DNA of 64,000 bases from Pseudomonas sp. MYb185 (lineage in GTDB: Bacteria; Pseudomonadota; Gammaproteobacteria; Pseudomonadales; Pseudomonadaceae): NCBI RefSeq assembly GCF_002979975.1, contig NZ_PCQD01000010.1, positions 51,988 through 115,987 of the forward strand, in the 5' to 3' direction. The notes under the pieces are model-generated. The model ran no database searches. It was not told the DNA's origin and was given only the letters and a program-made list of their open reading frames with translations. Within the stretch, counting starts at the first letter, position 1, and each line of letters opens with the position of its first letter. The position numbers and the translations under genes were made by a program. Of the stretch, positions 48,801 through 57,670 are shown piece by piece.

Positions 48801-49529
48801 CAGCTCATCCAGCCATTGCAACCAGGGTCGGCGCAGGCCCTCCAGCATCTCGGCCGCCTGCTGCAGCTGTTGCTCGAGCAGCAGTTGCAGGCTGCCCTCC
48901 TCCTCCCCTGCGTGCACATCCAGCCAGCGGCGCACCTGGGTGCCCAGCTGATCGGGATACTGCCAGTGGCGATTGACCCAGCCCAGTGCTGGGCCCTGCA
49001 GGGGATAGCAGTGCTGACGCCAGTAATCGCGCACTACCTCGGCGAGCAGGTCGCTGTGATCGGTCTCCAGGCTCTGTTCGAACAGGCTGCCACTGTCGAA
49101 GGCGTGTTCACGCAGCATGCGCTGGCACCAGCTGTGGATGGTGGAGACCGCCGCCTGGTCCATCCACTGGGCGGCAATATCGAGCTTGCGGGCACTGCCG
49201 GCGTGCTCGGCCGGATCGATATCGGCGAGCAGCCTCCGGAGAATCGGATCGGGCTCCTCCAGCTCGCCGCGGAAGGCCTGGGCAGCCTGCACCAGCCTGG
49301 CGCGGATGCGGTCACGCAGCTCCTGGGTGGCGGCATCGGTAAAGGTCACCACCAGGATCTCCGGCGGCAACAGCTCACGGCCAAAGCCGGCCTCGCCACC
49401 GTGGCCCAGCACCAGGCGTAGATAGAGAGCGGAGATGGTGAAGGTCTTGCCGGTGCCGGCGCTGGCCTCGATCAGCCGGCTGCCGTGCAACGGACAGCAA
49501 AGGGCCAGGGGTATACGAGTGTCGCTCAT
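45870..49529 (-). CDS. recB: RecB, exonuclease V beta subunit
   Basis: The 3'-5' helicase and nuclease subunit of RecBCD. The 1219-residue product has N-terminal Walker A (IEASAGTGKTFTISALYLRL), helicase motif II region LIDEFQDTDPLQYRIF, motif V VVTIHKSKGLEYPLVFLPF and RLLYVALTRARHACW, and a C-terminal nuclease domain with VDYKSNWLG (the catalytic Asp-Tyr-Lys) and GFIDLVFEHQGRYY. It overlaps recC and recD by four bases each. The protein is complete. Confidence 0.97.
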   Translation of the reverse strand: MSDTRIPLALCCPLHGSRLIEASAGTGKTFTISALYLRLVLGHGGEAGFGRELLPPEILVVTFTDAATQELRDRIRARLVQAAQAFRGELEEPDPILRRLLADIDPAEHAGSARKLDIAAQWMDQAAVSTIHSWCQRMLREHAFDSGSLFEQSLETDHSDLLAEVVRDYWRQHCYPLQGPALGWVNRHWQYPDQLGTQVRRWLDVHAGEEEGSLQLLLEQQLQQAAEMLEGLRRPWLQWLDELQLFLERCCEAGSFNGNKLKPSIYQPRLDQLRAWCADSGELTFKNDYFKRFTHEGLQDACKKGVELELPAGVCAALDDMATLEQRLAALPDPTQPALLHAAGWISRRFEAEKLRRAQMGFDDMLTRLDAALQGSNGQRLAEVIRRQFPVALIDEFQDTDPLQYRIFDSIYRVQQNDPDTALLLIGDPKQAIYAFRGADIHTYLGARTATAGRHENLDTNFRSSQAMVAAVNRVFSQAEQQWPAGAFLFRHGEDNPLPFLPVKARGRDEVWTLDGQPGPALTAWHLGGEQPLSGESYRSQMAERCASAMVELLRAGQRGATGFADPQKGLQPVRPADMAVLVRTGREAQAIRQALAARGVRSVYLSDKDSVLATLEAADMLRWLRACADPGNDRLLRAALASPTLALSWAELELLNQDERLWERWVDQFRDYRQRWLRQGVLPMLHRLLHDFRLPARLVEQGDGERRLTNLLHLAELLQQAARELDGEQALIRHLAELIRRAQDGSGGEEQILRLESDADLVKVVTIHKSKGLEYPLVFLPFIAHSRAVKAGEPVRLHDGGRARWILEPTEEQLQQADRERLGEDLRLLYVALTRARHACWLGLADLKSGQGRRSVLHHSAIAWLLAGGEPLPEPASLPGWLQQWQPHGADGVVAVVPAPEAGEQPYQPVADDSGELHERNPHHPPFESWWIGSYSALAVGGEAPDSPLSGQLNDDERNHRFLPLKPGEVPSIHRFPRGPQPGTFLHGLLELAGREGFAQLTDSAVCRERLYPRCQRRGWGEWSDCLGQWLSGLLQRPGLVPGSELSLADLSERQYQVEMEFLFSAARVDVQRIDQLVCAHTLDAKARAPLLRDRLNGLFKGFIDLVFEHQGRYYVVDYKSNWLGVDADAYTAEAMGAAVLEHRYDLQYVFYLLALHRQLRARLVDYDYDRHVGGALYWFIRGGEASGAGIWHDRPPRELIESLDRLFAGQAQEESVP

Positions 49530-52500
49530 GTCTCATCCTCCCCAGCCCGTAACAGCTGCAGCACCCGGTCGGTCTGTGCCTGCAGCAGCGGTTGGTACAG
49601 TTGCTGCGCCCAGTATTCGAACTCGCCGTCCTGCCACAGGCTGGCGAAGTCCGGATAGCTGCGCTGCAGCGCCAGGCTCTTCTGCACTTCGCCGGTCAGG
49701 TAGGCCGAACCTTCATAGCAGCTGCGCGCCTTGGCCATACGCTGCTCGTCCTTTCCGGCCAGAAAGGCGAAGGCGGTTTCCAGTGCCACCGGCAACGGCC
49801 GTTGCAGGCTCTGTTGCCGGGCCTGCAGCCAGCCATGGGCAATCCCCTGGGCCTCGATGGTGTCCAGCGGCTGGATGAGCACACTGGCATCCTCGCCGAC
49901 CAGACGGGTATGCAACGCATGGCCGCTGGCCGCCGCCAGCACATGCAGGCACCAGTCCGCCAGCAGCTTGCGCCAGCGCAGCTCCTTACCCTGGTTGTCC
50001 AGCAATCTGCCGGTAATCAGCGCCACCCGCGCCAAGCCCGCCTGGCTGGATGAGCCACGGGGCGCAGCCAGCCAGCTGCGCAGTTCCAGCTGGGGGATCG
50101 CCACCGCCAGGGCCAGAGGCTGTTCATGCGGTTGATCCCACAATAGCCATTGCTCTCGATAGCGCGCCAGTTGATCCTGCAGGGGATCAAGCAACTGCTC
50201 CCGGGCCAACTCGCCGAAACCGGCCAGCGGCAACTCGCCACGGGCGCTGAGACGCCCGGCGGCCTGTTGCAGGCGCTGGTCCCAGTTTCCCTCCGGCTCG
50301 GCCACCGCCTGCTGCAGTAGCCACTGGCTGAGCTGATGCCGATCCAGCCCATCCAGGGCAAAGGGTTCGTCATCCTCAGTGATGCTGTCCTGCTCACGCA
50401 GGTGCACCTTGAGCCGGGTGGCGAAGAAGTGTTCCACCGGACTGCGCAGAAAGTGCTGCAGGGTGTCCGCTTCGATCGGCGCGGCCGCGGCCAGTTCACT
50501 CAGCTGCGCGTCGGCCTGCCGGCGGCCACCAGCTTCGTGCAGCGCGCGCCACTCCCCGGCATAGCTGAACAATGCGCTGCGACCATCGAAATAGCGGCGG
50601 CTGAAGGGCTGCAGCGGATGTTCAGTGGTCAGCGCGGCGAGCAGGTCGCCACCGCCCTGCAGCTGCCAGCCGTCAGCCAGATGATCGCGCAGTTGGCCGA
50701 CCAGCACCGAGGGTGGACGTTCGCTGTTGTCGCGGATGCTGCGCCCGACCCAACTGATGCTCAGACCGTCGCGGGCCGACAGCAGCGCCTCCAGCAGCAG
50801 GTAGCGGTCATCCTCACGACGCGAGCGGTCGCCGGGACGGTAGTCGTTGCCCATCAAATCGAAATCCAGCGGTGGCTGGGCCCGGGGATAGTCGCTGTCG
50901 TTCATGCCCAGCAGGCAGATATGCCGGAACGGGATGGCGCGCATGGGCATCAGCGTACAGATATTCACCGCGCCGGCGAGAAACCGCTGGCTGAGGGTAT
51001 CCTGGCCGACACTGGCCAGCCAGGCTTCGGCGACCACGGTCAGCGGCAGCGGCTCCACCAGCCCCACCGACTCGCACAGCTCCAGCCAATGCTCCAGCCC
51101 TTCCTGCAACTGCGCCAGCAGCAGCTGGTCACGCTCACCCTCGGCAGCGAAGAAGTCTGCCAGCAACTGGCGCAGGCGCTCGCCCCATTGCACCGGTGAT
51201 GCCGGCTGACCCAGCAGCCGTTCATGTTCATCCAGACGCTCCAGCAACTGGCTCAGGGGACCGATCAGTGCCGCATCCAGCCCACCGATCTCGTCATACG
51301 GCTCGATTCCCTGCCAGGCCGGTGCCGTGCCACTGGCATAACCGAGCAACATGCGTCGCAGCCCGAAGCGCCAGCTGTTGCTATCCAACCCCGGCGGCAG
51401 TCCCTGGGCCTGGCGCCGTTGCTGGTCCAGACCCCAGCGGATACCAGCCCCCTCGATCCAGCGCTGCAGGGTTGGCAGCTCGGCCTCGCTCAGACCGAAA
51501 CGCCCGCGCAACGCCGGTACGTCCAGCAGATCGAGTACTTCACTGACCGGCAGCCGGCTGTCAGGCAACCGCAGCAGGTGTTCCAGGGCAATCAGCAGCG
51601 GCTCCTGGCCACGTTGCCCCTGGTCAGCCAGAGTGAAGGGGATGTGTCGCGGGTCATCCGCGGCATACTGGCCGAACACCGCCTGCACATGGGCAGCATA
51701 GGTATTCACGTCCGGCACCATGACGATGATGTCCCGCGGTTTCAGGCTCGGGTCACGGTCGAAGGCATCCAGCAGTTGATCATGCAGGATCTCCACCTCG
51801 CGCTGCGCGCTGTGCGCCAGCTGGAAACGCAACGAGGTATCCTCGGTGGCCCTGACTGGCGGCCAGCAGGCGCGACTTTCCGCCAGCGGGCGCAGTTCGA
51901 GAATGTCCTGCTGCAGTTGCTGCAGCAGGGTCTGGCCCTCGGGCGCGGTAAACAGATCGACCCGGCCACCATTGATCGCAGCGAAGCGCGACTCGTAGCT
52001 GCCGCGTTCGTCGTGCTGGTCGAGCAGGTTGATGTAGTCCCGGCCCTGCTTGCCCCAGGCCGCCAGCAACGGGTGGGCATGCTGGTGCAGCAGTGCGTCA
52101 TCCAGTTGCACCGGCACCCCGGGCCGGCGCTGCTGGCGGCGATACTGATGCCGTAGCAGGTCCTGATCGGCGACGATATCGCCCCAGTGGTACTGGCAGG
52201 GGTTGAGTACCGCCAGCAGCACCTGGCTGAAACGGCCGATCACCGCCAACGCCTCCAGCGTCTGCGCCGGCAGCGAGGATATGCCGAACACCACCACGCG
52301 GCGCGGCAGGCCGCCGGGACGTTGACCGGCACTCAACAGATGTCCGACAAACCGCGGATGAATGCCGGCCCGACTGTCGCTCAACCGCTCGGCACCGACA
52401 TCGGCCAGCACCGCCCGCCACAGCGCTGGCTGCCAGCGCTCCTGCGGCTCCAGTTGCCGGTGGCCCTGACGGGCCAGACCAATGCGATCCTGCCCTTCGG

Positions 52501-52993
52501 CCCAGTCGTTCAGCCAGTCGGCACGATACACCTGGTACTGATCGAACAGATCGGCCAGGCGCTCGGCCAGCTGGTAGCGCTTGCGGCAATCACGGTCATC
52601 GGCGAGAAAGTGTTTGAGTGGCTCGAATTCAGGCTGTTCGAGCAGCGCCGGCAGCAGGCGCATCAAGCGCCAGGTCAGCGGCTGCTTGTCCAGCGGCGAG
52701 GTTTCCGGCACCGCTTCGCGGCCCAGCACGCCGCGATAGGCATCCCACAGAAAGCGCGCCGGCAGTTGCACATCCACCGCGGCGGCAATGCCACAGCCGC
52801 CCTGCTCCGGGTCCGCTGCCAGCGCCATGCGCAGCCATTGGGCGATGCCGTTGCTCTGCACCAGCATCACCTCATTCTCCAGCGGCGCCAGCGGATGAGC
52901 CCGCAGCCAGTCGACCACCAGCTCGCGCAGGCTCTCCAGGCGGTTGCCGTGGATGATCATCAAACCGGGCGCGAGATCTTGGGCTTCCTGCAT
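49526..52993 (-). CDS. recC: RecC, exonuclease V gamma subunit
   Basis: The subunit that recognises Chi sequences and splits the DNA strands in RecBCD. The 1155-residue product has the inactive helicase-like domains of RecC: N-terminal MIIHGNRLESLRELVVDWL and VMLVQSNGIAQWLRMALA, the central IPFTLADQG and HICLLGMNDSDYPR segments, and the C-terminal nuclease-like fold without catalytic residues. It opens the recCBD operon (GGAG before the ATG at 52993) and overlaps recB by four bases. In E. coli ptrA lies between recC and recB; that gene is not present here. Confidence 0.96.
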   Translation of the reverse strand: MQEAQDLAPGLMIIHGNRLESLRELVVDWLRAHPLAPLENEVMLVQSNGIAQWLRMALAADPEQGGCGIAAAVDVQLPARFLWDAYRGVLGREAVPETSPLDKQPLTWRLMRLLPALLEQPEFEPLKHFLADDRDCRKRYQLAERLADLFDQYQVYRADWLNDWAEGQDRIGLARQGHRQLEPQERWQPALWRAVLADVGAERLSDSRAGIHPRFVGHLLSAGQRPGGLPRRVVVFGISSLPAQTLEALAVIGRFSQVLLAVLNPCQYHWGDIVADQDLLRHQYRRQQRRPGVPVQLDDALLHQHAHPLLAAWGKQGRDYINLLDQHDERGSYESRFAAINGGRVDLFTAPEGQTLLQQLQQDILELRPLAESRACWPPVRATEDTSLRFQLAHSAQREVEILHDQLLDAFDRDPSLKPRDIIVMVPDVNTYAAHVQAVFGQYAADDPRHIPFTLADQGQRGQEPLLIALEHLLRLPDSRLPVSEVLDLLDVPALRGRFGLSEAELPTLQRWIEGAGIRWGLDQQRRQAQGLPPGLDSNSWRFGLRRMLLGYASGTAPAWQGIEPYDEIGGLDAALIGPLSQLLERLDEHERLLGQPASPVQWGERLRQLLADFFAAEGERDQLLLAQLQEGLEHWLELCESVGLVEPLPLTVVAEAWLASVGQDTLSQRFLAGAVNICTLMPMRAIPFRHICLLGMNDSDYPRAQPPLDFDLMGNDYRPGDRSRREDDRYLLLEALLSARDGLSISWVGRSIRDNSERPPSVLVGQLRDHLADGWQLQGGGDLLAALTTEHPLQPFSRRYFDGRSALFSYAGEWRALHEAGGRRQADAQLSELAAAAPIEADTLQHFLRSPVEHFFATRLKVHLREQDSITEDDEPFALDGLDRHQLSQWLLQQAVAEPEGNWDQRLQQAAGRLSARGELPLAGFGELAREQLLDPLQDQLARYREQWLLWDQPHEQPLALAVAIPQLELRSWLAAPRGSSSQAGLARVALITGRLLDNQGKELRWRKLLADWCLHVLAAASGHALHTRLVGEDASVLIQPLDTIEAQGIAHGWLQARQQSLQRPLPVALETAFAFLAGKDEQRMAKARSCYEGSAYLTGEVQKSLALQRSYPDFASLWQDGEFEYWAQQLYQPLLQAQTDRVLQLLRAGEDET

Positions 52994-53097
52994 GAGGGCT
53001 CCGTTATTCAGTCAACAGTGGCGCACAGGCGGGGTCTGCTGATGCTTCATGGCAAACCTCGTATCCGCAGGGTACCTCATCCCAGGGCGATAAGCGG

Positions 53098-54444
53098 CTA
53101 TACCTGGCTGCCGAGGTAACGCCTTTCCCAGGGGCTGATTTCGTCCATGAAGCTGTCCAGCTCCAGGCGCTTGCAGGCCAGGTAGCCTTCGATGAACTCT
53201 TCGGTGAACATCGCGCGGGCCACTTCACTGACCTGCAGCCGACGAATCGCCCGGTGCAGGGTGCAGCTCAGGCGCAGATCATCCGGCACCTCGAACTCGC
53301 CCTGGGCCGGCAGGTCCGGCTGCAGCTGGCGTTCGATGCCGTACAGCCCGGCGCCGAGGGTCGCGGCAAGCGCCAGGTAGGGATTGGCGTCAGCACCGGG
53401 CACCCGGTTCTCCACCCGCCGTGCATCCGGTTCACTGAATGGCACGCGCAACCCGGTACGCCGATTGTCCTGCGACCAGCACAGGTTGTTGGGCGAAGCA
53501 TAGGTGTGACAGTAACGCTGGTAGGAGTTGATGTTCGGTGCCATCAACAGGATCAGATCGCCCAGCCCGGCCTGCAGACCACCGATATAGTGTCGGAACA
53601 GCGGCGTCGCCTCCTGGCTGGTGGCGTCGGTGAAGATGTTCTGCCCGGCCTGGTCCACCACACTCTGATGGATATGCATGGAAGAGCCGGGCATCCTCGA
53701 CAGCGGCTTGGCCATGCACACCGCGATCAGCCCATGCTTGAGCGCGATCTCGTGCAACAGGTACTTGAACAGGAAGGTCTGGTCGGCGATCAGCAGCGGA
53801 TCGTCATGGATGAAGTTGACCTCGTACTGGCTCAACCCCATCTCGTGCATGACCGCCTCGCAGGGAATCCCCACCGCCGCCATGCCAGCCTTGAGTTCGG
53901 CGAAGAATGGCTGCAGACCGGTCACCGAACCCAGGGCAAATGCCTGGTTACCGACCTCACGCCGGCCGTCCAGCCCCAGCGGCGGGCGAAACGGCTGCAG
54001 CACGTCGGGATTATGCTCGAAGACATAGAACTCGATCTCGGTGGCCACCTTCGGCGACCAGCCCCGGGCCTGATAGCGCTCCACTACCCGCTGCAGCATG
54101 CTGCGGGAGGACAGTCTGGAAGGCGCACCGTCCACCTCCAGCGCTTCACATAGCGCCAGCGCCCGGGGCGAGGCCGTCCAGGGCGTGACATGCAGTTGGC
54201 CAGGCACGGTACGCAGGATGAAGTCACTGTCGTCATAGCCGTAGTAGCGCGGGTCAGGGTATTCCCCGGTCAGGCATTGCACCAGCACACCATGGGCCAT
54301 CTGTACCCGGCGCCCCTGCGCATAGGCCTGGGCGTTGATCACTTTGCCCCGAGGTATGCCGTTCATGTCGGCGATCACACATTCGACCTCGGCAATGCCG
54401 GCCAGACGCTGGGAAAGCGATTGGGCTACGGAGAGGGAAGTCAT
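53098..54444 (-). CDS. Glutamine synthetase family protein, gamma-glutamylpolyamine synthetase type
   Basis: A 448-residue glutamine synthetase-fold enzyme of the PuuA/SpuI/GlnA3 group, which ligates glutamate to polyamines such as putrescine as the first step of their breakdown. It has VECVIADMNGIPRGKVI, the metal-binding ATEIEFYVFEHN, MPGSSMHIHQSV, the NRRTGLRVPFSEPDARRVENRVPGADANPYLALAATL region and the usual C-terminal helices. It differs from ordinary GlnA in the absent adenylylation tyrosine loop (no NLYDLP). It is alone on its transcript, but a norspermidine/spermidine biosynthetic pair lies 2 kb away. Whether it acts on polyamines or on another amine is inferred. Confidence 0.85.
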   Translation of the reverse strand: MTSLSVAQSLSQRLAGIAEVECVIADMNGIPRGKVINAQAYAQGRRVQMAHGVLVQCLTGEYPDPRYYGYDDSDFILRTVPGQLHVTPWTASPRALALCEALEVDGAPSRLSSRSMLQRVVERYQARGWSPKVATEIEFYVFEHNPDVLQPFRPPLGLDGRREVGNQAFALGSVTGLQPFFAELKAGMAAVGIPCEAVMHEMGLSQYEVNFIHDDPLLIADQTFLFKYLLHEIALKHGLIAVCMAKPLSRMPGSSMHIHQSVVDQAGQNIFTDATSQEATPLFRHYIGGLQAGLGDLILLMAPNINSYQRYCHTYASPNNLCWSQDNRRTGLRVPFSEPDARRVENRVPGADANPYLALAATLGAGLYGIERQLQPDLPAQGEFEVPDDLRLSCTLHRAIRRLQVSEVARAMFTEEFIEGYLACKRLELDSFMDEISPWERRYLGSQV

Positions 54445-54594
54445 GAAAAGTACCTTGTTGCGACAGCTGCCTGCCCGGAAAGGTGTCGATATTACCGCAT
54501 CGAGACGGCAGTGAATAATCCTGCCGCCCGACAGTCATGATGCCGAACGGGTACTGGTGCCTATTACCCGGATGAGTTACTGTAGCCGCGAAAT

Positions 54595-54610
54595 ATGAAC
54601 GAACATTCAT
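54595..54610 (+). promoter_or_regulatory. Palindrome upstream of the VOC lipoprotein gene
   Basis: ATGAA-N6-TTCAT inverted repeat (54595-54610), about 27 bases before the ATG. It is near the expected promoter and could bind a TetR-like or other dimeric regulator; by composition it also faintly resembles a Fur box. This is a weak call. Confidence 0.35.
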
Positions 54611-54636
54611 TCTCATAACAATAACAAGGAGTCCGC

Positions 54637-56328
54637 ATGAACAAACCTACACTCTGGCAGGGGCTGAGTACGCTGCTGCTCCCCCTGTTGCTGGCCGGCT
54701 GCCTCGGCGGCAGCGGATCAAGCCGCGATAGCGCCCCCGGCGACCCCCAGCCACCCATTGGGCCGGCCAACAGCCCGACCTATCTGGAGGCGGTCGGCAT
54801 CGGTGTCAGCGACCTCGAGGCTGCCGTCAGCTTCTACCGCAACGGGCTGGGCATGCGCGAGCTGCAGCGGCTGACCCGGGAGGATCGTATCGAAGTGGTC
54901 ATGGAATCGGCTGATCGGCGCGGCTCTCAGCTGCTGCTGATGGAGTTTACCGACGGCGTGGGTCGGAACTACCAGCAGAATCCAGGCAAGCTGGTGTTCT
55001 ATGCAAAGGATGCCAACACCTTTGCCGAGCGCTTCGAAGCCGCCGGCGGGCGCATCACCGCACCGCCCAGTCCGCTGCCGGAATATGACGGTACTCTGGT
55101 GGGCTTCGGCCGCGATCCGGACAACAACCTGATCGAGATGGTCGGCGTGCCCACCCTGGCTGATTCGTTCCTCGCCGCCGTCGGCATCGGCGTCAGCGAC
55201 CTGCAACAAGCACGCCGTCTGTATGGCGATGCCCTGGGGCTGACGGAGCAGGAGTTCCTGCAGGTACCCAACCTGTACGATGAATACACCCTGATCTCAC
55301 CGGTGCCTGGCGGATCTGCCCTGGTGCTGATGCACTGGACCAACGGCAGCGAGCCGAACTACCAGGACAATCCGCTGAAACTGCAGCTGGCCAGCGCCGA
55401 CCCGCAGTCCCTGGCCGACAACCTGGCCAATGCCGGTGCAGAGATCCTCCGCCAGCCGGCCCCGTCCAGCGAAGCGGATCTGCCCCGGACCAGCATCGGT
55501 TATGCCAGCGACCCCGATGGCACCCTGCTGGAAATCCGCCAATCCATTCGCGCCTACCTGGGAGCCGCCGCCATCGGCGTAGAGGACCTGGGTGCGGCGG
55601 AGACCTTCTATACCACTGGTCTGGGCATGCAGGTGGTGGAGCGACGCAGCCGCGATAACCGGGACGAGGTGGTACTGGAATCGGCCGATGGCACCGGCTC
55701 GCAGGTGGTACTGATGGGGTTCACCGATGGCCTGCCACGCAACTACCGGCAGAACCCCGGCAAGCTGGTGTTCTACATCAGGGATCTGGCCAGCTATATC
55801 GACGCCTTCATCGCTGCCGGCGGACGCATCACCCTGCCCCCCGCCACCGACCCGGTACTGGGGGTGACGGTCGGCTTTGGCCGCGACCTGAACAACAACC
55901 TGATCGAACTGGTCTCTGAGCCGGAAGCCGAGCATTCCTACTTCGGCGCCTTCGGCATCGGGGTCAGCGATCTGGAACAGGCCCGGGCCTTCTATGTCGA
56001 CCAACTGGGCTTCCGGCAACTGATGTACCTGCCGATCCCGGGCATGTACAACGAGTACATCCTGCAGGGCTATGGTGGCTCGGCGTTGGTACTGATGAAC
56101 TGGACCAATGGTGGCAGTCATCACTATCAGGACAATCCGGTGAAAATGGAGATCCGCAGCATTGCCCCTACCGCGTTCACCGAGGCCGTCGAGCAGGCGG
56201 GTGGCGAGCTGGTGCAGGCTCCCGGGGTGTCGGAGGACGAAGGCCTCACGGGGCAGCTGGTGGGCTACGCCAGGGACCTGGATGGCAGCACGATCGAGAT
56301 CCGACAGGCGGAGTGGGGACTGCAGTAA
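54637..56328 (+). CDS. Lipoprotein with four VOC (glyoxalase-like) domains
   Basis: A 563-residue protein starting with a signal and lipobox LLAGC (Cys 22), a Pro/Ser-rich linker, then four VOC/glyoxalase-fold domains starting near residues 49, 177, 306 and 434. Domains 1 and 3 resemble each other (QNPGKLVFY, VGFGRD...NNLIE), as do 2 and 4 (PxxYxEY, GGSALVLMxWTNG, YQDNPxK), so the gene arose by duplication of a two-domain unit. The ends of domains 1 and 3 keep an acidic metal-type Glu. VOC enzymes are metal-dependent isomerases, dioxygenases or binding proteins, mostly cytoplasmic; surface anchoring of four in one chain is unusual. AAGGAG precedes the ATG. Substrate unknown. Confidence 0.9.
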   Translation: MNKPTLWQGLSTLLLPLLLAGCLGGSGSSRDSAPGDPQPPIGPANSPTYLEAVGIGVSDLEAAVSFYRNGLGMRELQRLTREDRIEVVMESADRRGSQLLLMEFTDGVGRNYQQNPGKLVFYAKDANTFAERFEAAGGRITAPPSPLPEYDGTLVGFGRDPDNNLIEMVGVPTLADSFLAAVGIGVSDLQQARRLYGDALGLTEQEFLQVPNLYDEYTLISPVPGGSALVLMHWTNGSEPNYQDNPLKLQLASADPQSLADNLANAGAEILRQPAPSSEADLPRTSIGYASDPDGTLLEIRQSIRAYLGAAAIGVEDLGAAETFYTTGLGMQVVERRSRDNRDEVVLESADGTGSQVVLMGFTDGLPRNYRQNPGKLVFYIRDLASYIDAFIAAGGRITLPPATDPVLGVTVGFGRDLNNNLIELVSEPEAEHSYFGAFGIGVSDLEQARAFYVDQLGFRQLMYLPIPGMYNEYILQGYGGSALVLMNWTNGGSHHYQDNPVKMEIRSIAPTAFTEAVEQAGGELVQAPGVSEDEGLTGQLVGYARDLDGSTIEIRQAEWGLQ

Positions 56329-56343
56329 CCTGGTCCCCATAAC

Positions 56344-56373
56344 GAAGATCCCCGGCCGGAGCCGGGGACCTTC
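56344..56373. terminator. Hairpin between convergent VOC lipoprotein and CASDH genes
   Basis: Stem GAAG-A-TCCCCGGC (56344-56356) with GCCGGGGA-C-CTTC (56361-56373): 12 paired bases with one A/C mismatch and a CGGA loop. It lies 15 bases past the VOC gene stop and before the end of the opposing gene, so it may terminate both. Confidence 0.7.
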
Positions 56374-56390
56374 AATCACGGACAAACGCC

Positions 56391-57629
56391 TCAGAAACTC
56401 AGCAGGCGGTCGCCATCCTCATCCTGGATACGGGTCGGCAGGCCGATCTCGTTGAGCAGGTTGATGAAGGGCTTGCAGTCCAGCTCTTCGACGTTGACCA
56501 TCTTCTGCACATCCCACACACCTTGGGCGATCAGAATAGCCGCTGCCACCGGCGGCACGCCAGCGGTGTAGGAAATGCCCTGGCTGCCCACTTCCTGGTA
56601 GGCTTCGGCATGGTCGGCGACGTTGTAGATGAACACTTCCTTGTCCCTGCCGTCCTTCTTGCCCTTGACCTTGTCACCGATGCAGGTCTTGCCGGTGTAC
56701 TTCGGTGCCAGCGATGCCGGATCGGGCAGGACTGCCTTGACCACCTTGAGCGGCACCACTTCCTGCCCCTCGGCGGTGGTGACCGGCTGTTCGGACAGCA
56801 GGCCCAGGCTGTTCAGCACGGTGAACACGTTGATGTAGTGATCACCAAAGCCCATCCAGAAACGGATATTCGGCACATCGAGGTTCTTCGACAGCGAATG
56901 CAGCTCATCATGACCGGTCATGTAGCTGGTACGCTCGCCGACCACCGGCAGATCGTCGGTGCGCTTGATCTCGAACATCTTGTTCTGCACCCACTGGCTG
57001 TTCTGCCAGCTCCATACCCGACCGGTGAACTCACGGAAGTTGATCTCCGGATCGAAGTTGGTGGCGAAATAATGACCATGATCGCCGGCGTTGATATCGA
57101 TGATATCGATGTCACTGACCGTGTCGAAATATTCGTTCACGGCAATGGCGGCATAGGCGTTGACCACGCCCGGATCGAAGCCAACCCCGAGGATGGCGGT
57201 GACCTGGTTCTGCTCACACAGCTCGCGGCGCTTCCACTCGTAGTTGCCGTACCACGGCGGCGTCTCGCAGATCTTCTCCGGGTCTTCGTGAATGGCGGTA
57301 TCCAGGTAGGCGGCACCGGTCTCGATGCAGGCCTGCAATACCGACATATTGATGAAAGGCGATCCGACGTTGATGACCAGTTGCGACTGTGTCTTGCCAA
57401 TCAGAGCCTTGGTGGCCTCGATATCGAGTGCATCCAGGGCATGGGCTTGCAATTCACCGGCAGTTTTCAGACTGCCCTTTTCTCGCACGCTGTCGACGAT
57501 CTGCTGACACTTCTCGACAGTACGCGAGGCGATATGGATGTTACCCAGTACGTCGTTATGCTGCGCGCACTTGTGCGCAACGACCTGGGCCACTCCTCCG
57601 GCACCAATAATCAGAACGTTTCTCTTCAT
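56391..57629 (-). CDS. Carboxynorspermidine dehydrogenase (CASDH)
   Basis: A 412-residue enzyme of the saccharopine dehydrogenase fold. It condenses aspartate semialdehyde with a diamine (1,3-diaminopropane or putrescine) and reduces the product with NADPH to carboxynorspermidine or carboxyspermidine. It starts MKRNVLIIGAGGVAQVVAHKCAQHND (Rossmann motif), and has GSPFINMSVLQACIETGAAYLDTAIHEDPE and ILGVGFDPGVVNAYAA, typical of this family. AGAGGAAAG precedes the ATG. It is 41 bases downstream of the matching decarboxylase gene on the same strand, so the two steps of the alternative polyamine pathway are one operon. Confidence 0.93.
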   Translation of the reverse strand: MKRNVLIIGAGGVAQVVAHKCAQHNDVLGNIHIASRTVEKCQQIVDSVREKGSLKTAGELQAHALDALDIEATKALIGKTQSQLVINVGSPFINMSVLQACIETGAAYLDTAIHEDPEKICETPPWYGNYEWKRRELCEQNQVTAILGVGFDPGVVNAYAAIAVNEYFDTVSDIDIIDINAGDHGHYFATNFDPEINFREFTGRVWSWQNSQWVQNKMFEIKRTDDLPVVGERTSYMTGHDELHSLSKNLDVPNIRFWMGFGDHYINVFTVLNSLGLLSEQPVTTAEGQEVVPLKVVKAVLPDPASLAPKYTGKTCIGDKVKGKKDGRDKEVFIYNVADHAEAYQEVGSQGISYTAGVPPVAAAILIAQGVWDVQKMVNVEELDCKPFINLLNEIGLPTRIQDEDGDRLLSF

Positions 57630-57670
57630 TATCTTTCCTCTAATTGCCTCCTTGGGCTGGGAATTTGACC

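Noticed and set aside
46755..49421. Long open frame antisense to recB
   Set aside because: High-GC codon bias makes an open antisense frame; composition (Gln/Ala/Gly-rich) is not that of a real protein and recB is intact.
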